Source of the DNA: Agroathelia rolfsii
Lineage: Eukaryota > Basidiomycota > Agaricomycetes > Amylocorticiales > Amylocorticiaceae
Reading direction: 5' to 3'
Assembly: GCA_018343915.1 (NCBI GenBank)
Contig: JABRWF010000005.1
Coordinates: 2,205,001 to 2,269,000, forward strand
Length of the DNA: 64,000 nucleotides
Every line of letters begins with the position of its first letter. Positions within the stretch are counted from its first letter, which is position 1. The translations under genes were made by a program, and so were the position numbers. This document shows positions 24,828 through 38,905 of the stretch, in pieces. The notes beneath the pieces are model-generated. The model ran no database searches. It saw only the letters and a list, made by a program, of their open reading frames with translations, and was not told the DNA's origin.

Positions 24828-26241
24828 ATGACAACTAAGGGCTTGGAAAACTTGCCAGTCTCGGGTCCTAGCTCCATTGCAGCCACTCTCTTAGGTCCCT
24901 TGGTCACAGGCATTATGATTGAACAGTTTCTGCTTGGGATAATATTTTCCCAGACAGTTATGTACTTTCGCTATCATTTCAGTAACGATGGTACTTTCTG
25001 TAGAACAATTGTTGTCTGTATTGTTCTCTCTAGTATTTTTATGGGAATTTTGGATTTGTACGTCAAATGGCTTTGGCGTTGTTCTAGGGATAATTTACTT
25101 ATCATGATTTAAAAGTAGGATCCTATACCGCAGCCTAGTATGCGATTATGGTGACTCTGAAAAGTTCGACATTTAGGACTGGACTACGTGGATAGATCCA
25201 AGCTTGACGGCTTGGATAGCTTTTGTTGCTCATATATTTTACATTTCCCGGTGCTGGGCCGTTACACATTCGCTGGTTGTTTGTGTTTTCTTGGGAGTTG
25301 GTACGTATTCTGACGTCTGCTAACATTCACTCGGTTTATCCGTTATCCTGTTTCAGTTGCACTTTGTACTTTAGTTTCTGGCATAATGTACGCTCATGCT
25401 TGAGTCTTGAGCATTCCATATGCTATCACACTCGGCTTATCCTAGATATTTTCGTCAAATAGTGCTACTGTATTCTGCTTTTCTCTGGGTCGGTTCAGCA
25501 AGCTTGTAGGGGCTGTTGTCCCAGCGACCATCTGGTATATCTTAGTCCGTGTGTTCTCTACATTCCGTATCGCTTAGTGATGCTAATACCGGAACATTGG
25601 TTAGACGGTTATATGCGATCTGGGAATAGCGGGTGTTCTAGTGATTTACCTATGGCGTAGAGGAAGTGTTTTACGCAGCATTAACTCCGTGATCATCCGC
25701 TTACGGCGGACATCTATGGAGACTGGGTCGGTTACAGCTATTTGTGCGTTATTAAACCTGATTCTTGTAAGTTAATGCCACATTTTTGTCCATAATACAT
25801 AGCTCTGAGACAGCATCATTAGTTCGTGCTCATGCCTGAGAAAGGGTATGCGTAGGTTACTTTTATAGTATTACTCATTAACTATCTGAAATAATTTCGA
25901 CAGTATGGTAATACACTATTCCATGTCTCAGCTATACACTCTATCTGTCCTGTACACTCTTCTTGGTCGTCAGGACCTCCGAAACATTCTTCACGAGGGA
26001 TCAGGCACGTTTGTTAGTGGCTTCCGGTCCTCGTTCTTAGCATCAAGCGTTCTCTCTACAGTATGTTTGATGGATTGACTTTTTATTTCTATACCTTAAC
26101 ACCTCCTGTGAACCACAGACCTCCCTGGACAATCGCTTCAATAGTGAAGCAGCTAGACTACGAAGCAAAACATCCCATTTTGTGGAACATAATAATTACA
26201 GATCAACACCCAAACAATCACAAGGGGAAGACAGCGTATAG
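24828..26241 (+). pseudogene. DUF6534 family membrane protein, one in-frame TAG
   Basis: Eight exons fit with correct phases throughout: 24828-25057, 25116-25300, 25357-25387, 25463-25550, 25605-25766, 25823-25845 (23 nt), 25904-26060, 26119-26241. They total 333 codons. The product would be a seven-helix membrane protein of the basidiomycete DUF6534 type: N-terminal ATLLGPLVTGIMIEQFLLG, then YRSLVCDYG, LTAWIAFVAHIFYISRCW, FSKLVGAVVPATIW, CDLGIAGVLVIYLWRR, the conserved SMETGSVTAICALLNLI, and SMSQLYTLSVLYTLL. Codon 97 (25174-25176) is TAG where the family usually has Trp. A 39-nt GT..AG intron (25138-25176) could remove it in phase but would also delete the conserved VCDYG stretch. The family's function is unknown. 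It may be a pseudogene, a null allele or a sequence error. Confidence 0.72.
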
Positions 26242-26756
26242 GCTGTAATTTCATCTCCAGCTGAACAATAATCCATCTCATATTTTTGATACGTTGTTAC
26301 TGAAACTATTATAGACTATTTTTACAATAATTAGCTGTTCCTCAGTAATAATCAGTTCAAAATTTTGCTAGCTCAAAGTACAAAATAACATTACTTTCAT
26401 CTAGCTTGAACGCATCGCATGTAACTAGCGAGAACCTGGACTTCGCAGCGAGACAATCACACGTTGTGGCTGCGTTACCGACCGCCAACTGCCGTTCTGC
26501 CCATCATAATGCCCACTACCAATGTACACATTCTCAACCCACTAGTCGAGCTATCTGTATTTTTTTTTCTTAAAAAAATTGATGTTGGTTCACACTCTCG
26601 CCATATTCATATTTCAAATTTCTGCATTGCCAGGACAGTTAAAAGACAGGTGGCCACAAGATGTATCATGAGCCGGTAATGAAATGAAGAACAAAAGGAA
26701 GGGAACCAAAGAAAAAGAACGATAACCAAAACTATACGTCTAGCTCATCTCAAAAT
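26242..26756. other. Intergenic, convergent 3' ends
   Basis: 515 bp of AT-rich DNA with a T run and A run at 26559-26578. No gene seen. Confidence 0.5.
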
Positions 26757-28239
26757 TTAGTATGCCCAAGAAAGGAGCCTCTTCTTAGTGCTACTGCTGC
26801 TGCTGCTGCTGCTCGCCACAACCGTTTGTGCGTGCGCTTCGCACTGGGTGTCCTGCTGGTCGCAGTCACCGACAGTGAAGCTCTGGCCGCCGGAGTTGGC
26901 AAGGTCAGCGCACTGGTTGTGCTGAACGTCGCACGAGCGCTGGAGCGCGGCACCGAGACCGACGTCACTCGTGTTATCGACGAGGAAGCCACGGCCGCCG
27001 GCGACGACGGGAATAGCGGTGATACCACCGAGAGCGCCAGTGAAGGTTTGGAGGTTAGTTCCGGAGGCAGCACTATATGGGATGAATTGTCAGCTGTGTT
27101 GACCACAAGAACAAGGTTCTATATGTACCTAGAAGTTGCCGTCGAAGCGGATGCGGCAGTAGTGACAGCAGCAGCAACAGCAGCTGTAACCGATGCGGTC
27201 GCAGTGGCTCCGGCAGTAACAGTAGACGTAACAGTGACCCTATAAAGAGATAGGTTAGACTTTATTCCCAAGACATCACGCAAGTAGACATGGACATACG
27301 TAGCAGCCGTGCACGCAGCATCAGCAGCAGCGGTTGCAACAGTGGCCGAGTTGCCCGACGACGAAGAATCTGACGAAGACGAAGAGTCCGACGAGGATGA
27401 GGTGTCCGAGCTACTAGTAGAGGTGCTGTTGGAAGAGCTACTGCCTCCCACAGCAGCCGTAATCTCGTCCGCCGTCGCTATGGGATGAATAAGGTTGTCC
27501 GTGAAGATACATCCAACGGTGTCGTTGGCATCATCGCAAGTATTGCCCTTGCCAGTGGTATCGTCGGTGTTACCGGGTGCGAATGTACCAGACTTGAGGG
27601 CAAGCTGAGGATCGCCACCAACAGATGAGATCTGCTTGGCGAGCTCAAGCTCGATATTCTTGTTGATCTCAGTGGCATTGGCCGAGGCAGGGTCCTATAA
27701 GAAAACGGATATCAGTGAGCCAAATCACCTATTAACAAAGTCGTGAGAGAGAAGGGGGTTGCTTACCTGATGCTGCGAAAGTGCAGCAATTTCAGCATTT
27801 ACAGGCGTAAAGCTCGTGCACGCTGCCGACGCAAGGCCGACCGAGCCCGTGTTACGCTCCAAAGCGCGGTAGATGAGGGCCCCAACCATGCCATCGACAT
27901 CGTTGGCGGCCTTGGCGTTCGTGAACGCCTGGTCGGCCGTCGCGGTCTGCAGACAGTCAAGATCGGAAATCGTGCCTGCGCCTGCGGCGGCGGCTGCGTT
28001 TCCGAGCAGACCGAATACGGGATCGACGATACCCGCTGGGTTGTTTGTGTTGAGTGAGGTGCGGACAGTCGCCAAGAACTGGTTGTGGGAGTGTTCTAAC
28101 ATTTTGAGTTGTTAATGACAGTGATCGTCCATGGAGATCAGGCACTGTAAGAGAACCAACCTTGAGGGACCTCACGCCTAACGGGGAGAGCCAAAACAGA
28201 GCAAGCAAGAGCAAGAATGACGGTTTTAACGGACAACAT
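26757..28239 (-). CDS. Secreted fungal protein with Ser/Ala-rich linker, function unknown
   Basis: Starts with a clear signal peptide (MLSVKTVILALACSVLALP). The N-terminal domain is alpha-rich with SDLDCLQTATADQAFTNAKA, GALIYRALERNTGSVGLASA and AALSQHQDPASANATEINKN. It is followed by GGDPQLALKSGTFAPGNTDD and GNTCDDANDTVGCIFTDNLI. A Ser-rich and then Thr/Val/Ala-rich linker leads to a C-terminal Cys-containing domain: NLQTFTGALGGITAIPVVAG, RSCDVQHNQCADLANSGG and DCDQQDTQCEAHA. I know this arrangement from many hypothetical secreted proteins of ascomycetes and basidiomycetes but no assigned activity. The linker is encoded on a separate exon (about 27120-27243). The tail ends in poly-Ser and SWAY; no clear GPI signal is seen. 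Confidence 0.8.
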
Positions 28240-29529
28240 TTTGAGAGTAGATCAAAGATTGGTTATGCTGAGAAAAAAAGGAAAGGTATTTTGAAAAGAA
28301 AGCGCGCCTGCGACCTGCAAAAGCCATTCATGAGGTGAGGGTATGATCAGTCAATGAATATTCACGGAGCAAGCCAAGTCAATACTCACTAGAAGAACTT
28401 GAAAAAAAGAAAATAAAACAAGAACCTGTCTTGCGCTGGCAATGAAAGAAAGTGAAATATGAGAAAGGGATGTGTGAGTAGCCTCTTGGTTGTGCACATC
28501 CCCATCGCCTTTTGTACCTCTTCCTGATAGCGGCTAAGAATGTAAACCATGGCGACACAAGAAAGGTGCCGCCATCTTTACGAATTCCAGAAGGACTGAT
28601 TTTTCTTGTACAAGTTCGTCCTGTTGTTGTTCTTGGCCGCCGGACGTTACCAAGTTGCAAAAGCGGGTTAGTTATTACCGGCCTCCGTCCGGTTCGCGGT
28701 GGGATGATCGAAATCGTCGTTGGATGATGAACATGATGTGTGATTCATTGGTTTGTTCCTGTTCAATAAGACATGGAACCATGCTGCAATCGGCGTGATT
28801 CGATAATATCTACATTGCTGCTAATAGTTGTTGCTTGTCGGAACACTATTAATTTACACCTCTTATCTAGAGCACTAATAAGTAATCATAACTAACTCAA
28901 AGCAAAACAGTAGAATGTGATTTGCCCGCTTACACACCTTTGGGTATTGGTGGACGCAGAGCGTACATCGCTAACCGCCAACTCATCAGGGGCATCCGGG
29001 TTGTCGTAGCGGTCAACTGTAAACGTCCCCACATGCGTCGATGTAACTCCTTCAGCCTCACACCTATTACCGAACACGCTGCACCACTATGGTTATCGTG
29101 ACGGTGTACCAGCGAATCCTCGTGGACAATTGTATATGTACATGTACCAAGATTGCGCAACTCTTCTTGACTGGTGAGACAACACGCGGAAGGCGCGTTG
29201 GCGATGCACGGCTTCAAAGGAACAACAAATCGGAGCAACGAGTTCCACTTGTCCACTGATAGCCTTGTTCCTGCAGCAAAATACACCCGAGAACAGACCC
29301 GTATTATCATTTTATCATCATTTTGGGGTAAACAACAATGAAGGCACCATGATAAACAACAAGAAGCCAGAATAACAAGATAGAAATATTATGTAGAAAA
29401 AAAAAAAGGATTCAATATTCGGAAGATTTCCGGAGAGATATAGGTCGTTCAGGCGACTGATGCAACGACGCCATCAAGACGACTGCTTGTTTGTTGTTCT
29501 CGACTCTTCCAAGCAGAACCGTCATTCTT
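28240..29529. other. Long intergenic region, no supported gene
   Basis: 1.29 kb. A 139-codon open stretch at 28892-29310 (-) has no recognisable domain and ordinary composition. I do not call it. The secreted protein's promoter should lie at 28240-28700. No tRNA or repeat noticed. Confidence 0.4.
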
Positions 29530-31040
29530 TCAACGCCTGGAATCATCGCGGTACTCCCGACCGCTGTCCGAGCCACGCCTGCGCTCGCGGTCACCACCAC
29601 GGTCTTCGCGACGGCGGTCTTCGTACCCACCATTTTCCTCCCTGTTGCGACGAGGGGGCGAGCGCGCACGACGATCGTCGTGGTCGCGACGAGAAGGCGA
29701 ACGGGACCTATCCCGTCGGTAAGAACCACGATCGCCACGGTACTCATCACGTCTGCTCCCCCCGTAACCGCGGTCCCTATCATCACGACGATAATTATCC
29801 GCTCCACCACGCTATTATGGACGCGCACAAAAGGATGTCGATGATGATGATGAGTTGACAGTGAGAGGATAAAAATAAACGTCACTTACACCTTCATCAC
29901 GTACAACATTGACTGTCATCCCACGGAGCTCCTTACCGTCGAGTTCGCGGAGAGCTCTGTCGGCATCACCGCGCTCAAGATATTCCAAAATTCTATAATA
30001 AGAAATAACAATGATCACAATCAATTTGCTGATCAAGTTGACCAATCATGAACAAACACGTACCCCTGTCCGGGAACGTTGCGGTCGATATCTGCGAACG
30101 ACACCTGACCCGCCTCGCGTCCGAAGTCCTTGAGGTCCTAATGGCATGGGGGAAGAGACAAGGATTAGGTTTTGTGTGCCCCTGATTCCGGGAAATGAAG
30201 TCCATGGCAAGGCGTGGGGTGGGTATGTGTTTATATGTGTGCGCTCCAATCATCGTTCCCGCAGGCGGATTGATGTTGTGTCAAATGTCTCCCCCCAATG
30301 AAAGGAATAAAAGGATAGCGCTTCTTTTGCGCAAGCAAGCGACACCACACGGCACGGAGGGAAGAATTAAACAGGAAGGGATAGATGCCTCAAACGCCGG
30401 GAAAGGGAATGGGGGATATATTTTTTTTACGAAGCGGGAAGCAGGAGAGGGTAATGCACCTGCCAGCTGACATCGCGATGGACGTTTTGAACCAGGATAC
30501 GGATACCAGGGGGCCTGCGAGAACGGGGTGCTCTGTATGTAATATAATATAATATTGTTTATCAAAAAAAAAGTAGATAAATTGACTGGAAAAAAAGGCA
30601 ACTCACCCTCGGTCGCGGTCGGGGTAGGGCTCACGCCTGGGAGCACGCTCCTTGGCATATTCGACAACAATGTCCGAGTCCAAGAAGGGCTTGCCCCGAA
30701 CAGAGTCTAGGGCGTATTCGGCGTCCTATTAGCTATAAGTCAATACACGTGTATAAAAAGGGGTCTGTCTCCCGCCATGCCTTGATATTCTCGAATTCAA
30801 TGAATGCAAAGCCTGGAGCCACAAGTTGTCAATACGGTCACCCAGCAGTAGCCAGAAAAGTGCGGCTTACCTGTCATGACACGGACGTCTGTTGTGGGAC
30901 CACAGCCGTCAAAGTACTTGGTCACATCGTCAGTGCGGGTGTCAGCAGGTAATTCTGAGGGACGGTTAATGAGAAAATATACAACGCCCATCGAGATGAG
31001 AAATATACTGACTGCCCAAGTAGAGACGTTTGGTAGACAT
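29530..31040 (-). CDS. SR-type splicing factor with two RRMs and an RS tail
   Basis: RRM1 begins at the N-terminus (MSTKRLYLGKLPADTR; RNP1-like GFAFIEFEN). RRM2 is a pseudo-RRM with the invariant SR-protein heptad SWQDLKD, split by an intron after SWQ (RILVQNVHRDVSWQ / DLKDFGREAGQVSFADI). The C-terminus is rich in RS/RD/RG repeats (YRRDRSRSPSRR, RRARSPPRR). This matches the SRSF1 / fission yeast Srp2 architecture, a nuclear splicing regulator phosphorylated by SRPK kinases. About seven exons; start ATG at 31040 and stop TGA at 29530-29532. Several introns are longer than average for the window (for example about 30141-30457), which may allow regulated splicing. Confidence 0.92.
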
Positions 31041-31395
31041 GGCTGCGAGATTTCTTTTTTTTACTTCCTGGAGGAGGGATGGATGGATGGATGGACTGGT
31101 TGAACGGCCAGGGATGGTTTGGCTGTGTGAGGCTGCGCCTTGGCGGAGCTTGAAACCGCGGACCTGAAACTTCCATATATGGGAGTTGCCAAATAAGGGA
31201 GTGGTGCTCCTTGCGGCCGCGTCGATCAGCGGCAGTTGATTACAGCATTGATTACAGCCACTCGCAGGCCCGCAAAAATGGTCCACGCAAACGGGGTGAG
31301 GAGATTTGATGAGGCAGGGAATGTGTATCAAAAATACGGCACACACCAGCAGTCGCCCTTACAGCCGACTGCGGCCCATAGTCTCTTCCCCAACC
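31041..31395. other. Divergent promoter between SR protein and APH-fold gene
   Basis: 355 bp between divergent ATGs. Contains a short (GATG)n run at 31078-31095 and a tandem gattacagc pair near 31239-31258. No gene seen. Confidence 0.5.
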
Positions 31396-32931
31396 ATGTA
31401 CTCCTCCTACAACGACGACGACGAAATCTCCGTCTTCTCCTACGACGGAGATGACACACCCAACGACGCCTTCAACCTCACAGAACTCGTGCTGGCCGCT
31501 GAGCTCTATTTTGGTACAGAATGTATCCTAGAAAGGCTCGCAGAGGGGGGCTACCACAAGGTAAAATGAAAATCGCCTAGTGACGTTGTGAAAGTGCCGT
31601 CCACTGATCATGCCTTCTTCTTCCTCACCTCCTGCCAAATTTCTGTCCTGAGTAGGTCTATGACATTCTGCGACGGGATGACCGCTCATCGCTCGGTGCA
31701 GTCGCCCGTGTCGCCTCCCCAGCGTTCCCGAGAGACAAGATGGAGTCCGAGGTCAGTGCAATGTAGCTGCCGCCCTATGACGCCCGCCGCTCCGTCGGCT
31801 AACGCTCTCTCCCTTTTCTATGACATAATAGATCGCCACTTTGCAGTATATCGCCGCCAATACCGATGTCCCTGTCCCACAAGTGTACACATGGGATTCG
31901 GATGCATCTAACCCGGTTGGCGCAGAATATATGATCATGCAAAAGGCAAGTGCGCAGTATCATGAATTGTGCACACTAGATGGCACCTAGTGACCTCGAC
32001 ACATTCTTAGCTCAATGGGACGACCGCCGAGTCTCTGTGGGATTCTGACCTGGACATGGACACCAAGAAGCGAGTGATTTCCACTCTGGCAGAGCACCTC
32101 GCCGGTCTCTTCACCTTGCGGTTTGAGCGGTCCGGATCTCTCTATGAAAATGACGAGGGGGAGATCAACGTGGGGCCCATTATCGGCATCGCTTTCTATC
32201 ACGCCCGAGACGGGTACCAATCTCATCCGGATCCCACCGTCATCGACAACCTGGGAAAGTATCGCGGTCCGTTCAAGACAACGACTGACTATCTGCGCAG
32301 TCCGCTTGAGGCTGAGCTGAGTCTCGTCGCGCATACACTCTCCTCGTCCGATTCAAGCAGCAGCACGGAGAGCATCGACTTTTGTGACACGTCATCCACG
32401 TCATCCATACCAGAGACGCTTAGCAAGGGCACAGAGGTCATCAGTAAGGCCCTTGAACTCTGTGCGGTCTACCCCGGCGATAAGCCTGTCACGTCTTCCA
32501 CGAGGCCTGAGATGCCCTTTACTCTCAAGCTCGACGATCTACGACTCTCTAACATCATGGTCAACGCTTCTGGAAACGTCACTGGCCTCATCGACTTTGA
32601 AAGTACCACAGTCGCGCCCGTCTGGGACGCTGCCTCCATCCCGCGCTTCCTCCTCCCCGGCTGCGACGACTTTGGCTTTTCCGAGGGCGGCGATGACAGC
32701 GAGAAGGAGATTCTCCTCGCTGTCTTCCTCGACACCATGCGCCGTATATGCCCGGCGTGGATTGAAGCCGAGCAGAAAGGCCGACCATTCCGCGAACTGA
32801 CTAAGCGCCACGGGTACGAGGTCCGCGTGTGGGCACTGCCTGTCCTCGAGTCCTGGGTTGATGAGCGGCTCGCATGGGCCAAAGACCAGCCGGGTGTGCC
32901 GTTCCCGGAAGATATTGATGCAGAGGTCTGA
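31396..32931 (+). CDS. Aminoglycoside-phosphotransferase-fold (APH) kinase-like protein
   Basis: Four exons (31396-31560, 31656-31751, 31832-31945, 32011-32931) give 431 residues. The fold is that of fungal APH-family small-molecule kinases: AEGGYHKVYDILRRDDRSS and ESEIATLQYIAANTDVPVPQ with VYTWDSDASNPVGAEYMIMQ in the N-lobe; then LDDLRLSNIMVNASGNVTGL (Brenner-type loop) and IDFESTTVAPVWDAA (DFE in place of DFG). The usual catalytic-loop H-x-D is L-D-D here, so the Asp is kept. The third intron (31946-32010) has a GC donor. The start is the ATG beginning MYSSYNDDDE; in-frame ATGs exist slightly upstream (31309). The family is large in mushrooms and has no known substrate. It shares a divergent promoter with the SR gene. 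Confidence 0.85.
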
Positions 32932-33097
32932 GTCCCCCTGTTCCTGCCCTTTTTCTTTTCTTTTCTTTTTCTTCCCTATCAACAACAGCCTGAAATCAAG
33001 TATGGACACTTTTCATCCCCCATCTATCTCATGGCCCCCTTGCCGAGCGCAAGCGGCCACCTTTCATTACTGACTATTTAACGCCGCCCGGTGCGCT

Positions 33098-33119
33098 CAT
33101 CATCATCATCATCATCATC
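33098..33119. repeat. (CAT)n microsatellite
   Basis: Seven uninterrupted CAT units followed by CG, between genes. Confidence 0.9.
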
Positions 33120-33464
33120 GTCATTATCAATCATCTCCCCTATCTTTTTTCTTGCTCACCTGTTTGCCCTTGAAACAGCAGTAGACAGTTTGTATTTCTA
33201 CATCTCTGTCCTGTCAGCAATCCTCCTTGTATAACGGACTTTTCACTCTCACTTATCATTTTTTTCTTTTTCAATTGTCGATGCTGGTAAACTCCTGACC
33301 CAGCCATATAAGGGTGGGTGTGGATCCATCCCCATGCGCCATACTTATTATTTCCCGAAGCGCTCCTTTCCCCAAACTCCTGTTTCCAACTCAACCAATC
33401 TTTTTGTATCCATATATATTTAATTATGTACAAACTACGTACACATAGCATACAAACCGTGTCA

Positions 33465-33488
33465 AAGAAGAAGAAGAAGAAGAAGAAG
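33465..33488. repeat. (AAG)n microsatellite
   Basis: Eight uninterrupted AAG units between genes. Confidence 0.9.
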
Positions 33489-34259
33489 TAAAAATGAATA
33501 CAATGTAACAAAAACTGTTTCTCGCATTTACATTACAAACTCGTGTGCGTGTTTGATGAGACAATTATTACGGACTAGCGTTTTACATTCATTCAATATT
33601 CAATTGCCGTTAGGTGCGAATAAGTACTAGCACTGCGCTAGTGTTCCGCAAACAATTCAACAACGGCATATCGGGCGAAGTAAAGCACGTGTACACTACT
33701 AGTACACGGCGCATACATTCAAATTGTATTTTACATTGTAGTTGTATAGTATCAAGTTGTAAGTAAATCTTTAGCAGTATTTTTTTTTTTTTTTTCGTAA
33801 TGTACAAGCACGTTTAACAAGATGAAAAGATGTTGTCATCAAGGGAAGAAGAGGTGGAGGGAGGTTCATGTATGAACAAGTGGAAAGTGAAGATTTGTCC
33901 GAATGAGACACACTAACTGGTAGGCGCGCATTGCACGCGCGCTTGTAGTACCAGCATTAGCATGATGTTTATTGTATAATGTACATATAATGATTCCAAA
34001 TGGAGAAAAATATGAAAGACGTGTTTGTTTGTTTGTTATGTGTGCACCACTACAAAGGGTCCAAGAGAGATTCAAAGAATAGTCCCAATTTGAATGTAAT
34101 AGTCATGATAATGATGAATCAGGCTTCGTAACAGGTCTATAGCAAGGAAGAGAAAGCGTCAATCAAAGCGCATTTCAAAGCAAGAAAAGGGATTAAGACA
34201 TACCGTAAATGATCAGGACTCCCTCTACATATCGAGATAGGGGCAGAGGGGGGGGTAAC

Positions 34260-34748
34260 TCAGTACAAACGACCTCTCGCCTCAGAAGACGACGATTTGT
34301 CAGTAGCGGATGAAGCATTCCGCTGGTGCTGCCGCTGCTGGTACTGGTGCTGGTGCTGGTGATGATGACGCTCCTGAGAAGATCGTGAGGCCTGTAGGCC
34401 ATATGCAAACACCTGCGACGCTGCCAGCCCAGCGGCGTGGATCTGGAACATGTCGCGAAGATCATATGAGCTCTTCTTCTTGCGCACGCTACGCTTACCT
34501 GCCGTGGCGCTCATGATTGGAATAGCAGCTGTAGCGTTGGCATCGTCGGAAGAGGTGGTGGTAAAGATAGGGGAGGTAAAAGGTCCACCGAATTGAAGAG
34601 GGGGGAGCTTCATCATATGTGAGGTGTGCAGTGGTGTGTTTGCCACGAAGGGGTGATGATAAACAGTGTCGTCGAGATTGGTGTTCTGACTGTTACTGTC
34701 AGTTTGCGTCATGGTGGAGCTGTCCTGAACAAAGGTCATAATAGACAT
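34260..34748 (-). CDS. Hypothetical small protein with His/Gln-rich tail
   Basis: A single uninterrupted frame of 162 codons from ATG 34748 (MSIMTFVQDSSTM) to TGA at 34260-34262. No known domain. The N-terminal half is Thr/Ser/Asn-rich. The middle has a basic patch (SATAGKRSVRKKKSSYDLRD) followed by a possible amphipathic helix (MFQIHAAGLAASQVFAYGLQ). The tail is His/Gln/Arg-rich and then Ser-rich. A TATATAT string lies at 34916-34922 (minus strand), 168 bp upstream, which supports transcription. Codon use looks like coding DNA, but low-complexity regions can mimic this. It could be a lineage-specific regulator; the function cannot be named. Confidence 0.55.
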   Translation of the reverse strand: MSIMTFVQDSSTMTQTDSNSQNTNLDDTVYHHPFVANTPLHTSHMMKLPPLQFGGPFTSPIFTTTSSDDANATAAIPIMSATAGKRSVRKKKSSYDLRDMFQIHAAGLAASQVFAYGLQASRSSQERHHHQHQHQYQQRQHQRNASSATDKSSSSEARGRLY

Positions 34749-36293
34749 GACAAATTGTTTTGGTTCGAATGACGATGGAATGAGGCAGGTATGACAACAA
34801 GAAAGCAAACGAGAAGAGAGCTTGAGGTGATAGATAGATGACCAGATTCAAACTGAAAAGCAAGGCAAGGGATAATGATAATGGGAGCGCTTCAGGAGAG
34901 TCAAGGGGCCGACTCTATATATGCCTGCACCACAGGACGGACTAAGACCCCCATAAGCAGAATCCACAATTACATTCCGGTATAGGGGAATGCTGAGATA
35001 GTTGGTGCATTCGGGCCTAGATCTCCTTGCTGACAGGGGCTTGGAGCCGTGCGTTTGTCGAAAACTCCTTTCAGGTAGGTCATAAGAGATACAATAGGTC
35101 TCGAGGGACGTTGCATTCCCAAGTTATGGTTGGCGGTCAAGTCATGTGGTAGATACGATATCGTCTGTGTCAAGCAGTTAGTTAGTTATTCGACAGTTAC
35201 TTCGAGACGGTAGTCCAGTCTCGAGGTGATCCCGCCGCCGAGTCCATTTACCAATAAGGCCTAGACGCCCCCTAATGAGTCTTTACACGGACAATTAGCC
35301 AGACTCGAGACACCATGATAAGAGTGTTCACATAAAACAGCTTAGCCACTCAGCAGGCATATTCAGTTACCCACCATAAAACGCATTCCGGTACTCACAC
35401 AAGGGACAAGAATGCTAGACTGCATGAACTTGAAGTGCGGTGGCTGATGCTGTGATGTCGATGCTATGATGATGATCGGGATAGAGTTCATACACGGCCA
35501 CTGGAAAATGGTGTGATATCATCTTGATCATCTGATATTCCACATCCATACCGATTTCCAAGCCACAACTTGTAGTTATTTGACAGTCCTTCGGTTGCTA
35601 CCATTTCGCAACTATAACCAACTTGAAGGCGCTCTTGGCATCGAGCGCTGAGCGCCAGTAGTAAAATCTGGAATAAATAGATAGATTCGAAAAAAAAACA
35701 TGTGGCAAGCATACAGCAAGTCGGAATCAGAAGCGACAAGAAGAAAAAGCTATTACATCATGTATGTATTTTGTATATATTTCCTGTTTGTGGTAACAAC
35801 GATGTCATAAAAAGTAACCCAATTGATGTACGTTTATATGTTGTATAACCATCATGTCCGCGTGCACTATAGGTCAAAAGAGGGAGTGAGAGAAAAGAGA
35901 ACAGGGGTAGTAGTAGTACCGACTAGTAGTGATGGTAGTAGTCATAATCTTGGGGGATCAAGAAAGGCGGCGATGATGAGTGGACTGACGATGCCACAGA
36001 AACAGGAGAGAAAGGGAACGGGATGAACAAAGGGGATATATATGATGTTGAGTACAACAACAGCAGCAGTAGCGGCAACAACAACAAGGGGAGTAAAGAA
36101 GAAAAGAAAGCCAAAGATGTGAATGATGTGCATGGTGGCGGACTGTCGTACACACACGCACGCACATGCAGGCCTACTTCCTAGTATAGACGTATGTGTA
36201 AGTGCAAGATGTGCGTGTATGACACACTCCAGTACTTGGCTCAAACTACACCAGCTACTATGACTTGAACCTTTTTTTTGTTTTGTTTTTGTT
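34749..36293. other. Long intergenic region
   Basis: 1.5 kb. Holds the upstream region of the hypothetical gene and the 3' side of the PAK gene. Purine-rich trinucleotide-like tracts at about 35895-36090 (gtagtagtag, caacaacagcagcagt). No gene is supported; a non-coding RNA cannot be excluded. Confidence 0.4.
34916..34922 (-). promoter_or_regulatory. Possible TATA box of hypothetical gene
   Basis: TATATAT on the minus strand, 168 bp before the ATG at 34748. Position is compatible with a ~140-nt leader; inference only. Confidence 0.3.

Positions 36294-38905
<2,612 letters not shown>

Larger units (their letters stand above)
32932..34259. other. Long intergenic region with microsatellites
   Basis: 1.3 kb between convergent genes. 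Contains a (CAT)7 run at 33098-33119 and an (AAG)8 run at 33465-33488. Otherwise AT-rich; no gene supported on either strand. Confidence 0.5.

Noticed and set aside
25388..25462. Two extra stops in the DUF6534 region (TGA and TAG)
   Set aside because: They fall inside an intron (25388-25462) that keeps phase, so they are not lesions.
28892..29310. 126-codon frame on the - strand upstream of the secreted protein
   Set aside because: No recognisable domain, ordinary composition, no conserved start; not enough evidence for a gene.
32469..33009. Long antisense open frames (up to 156 codons) opposite the APH-fold gene
   Set aside because: They are mirror images of a GC-rich real exon with strong codon bias, have no domain, and overlap a well-supported gene.
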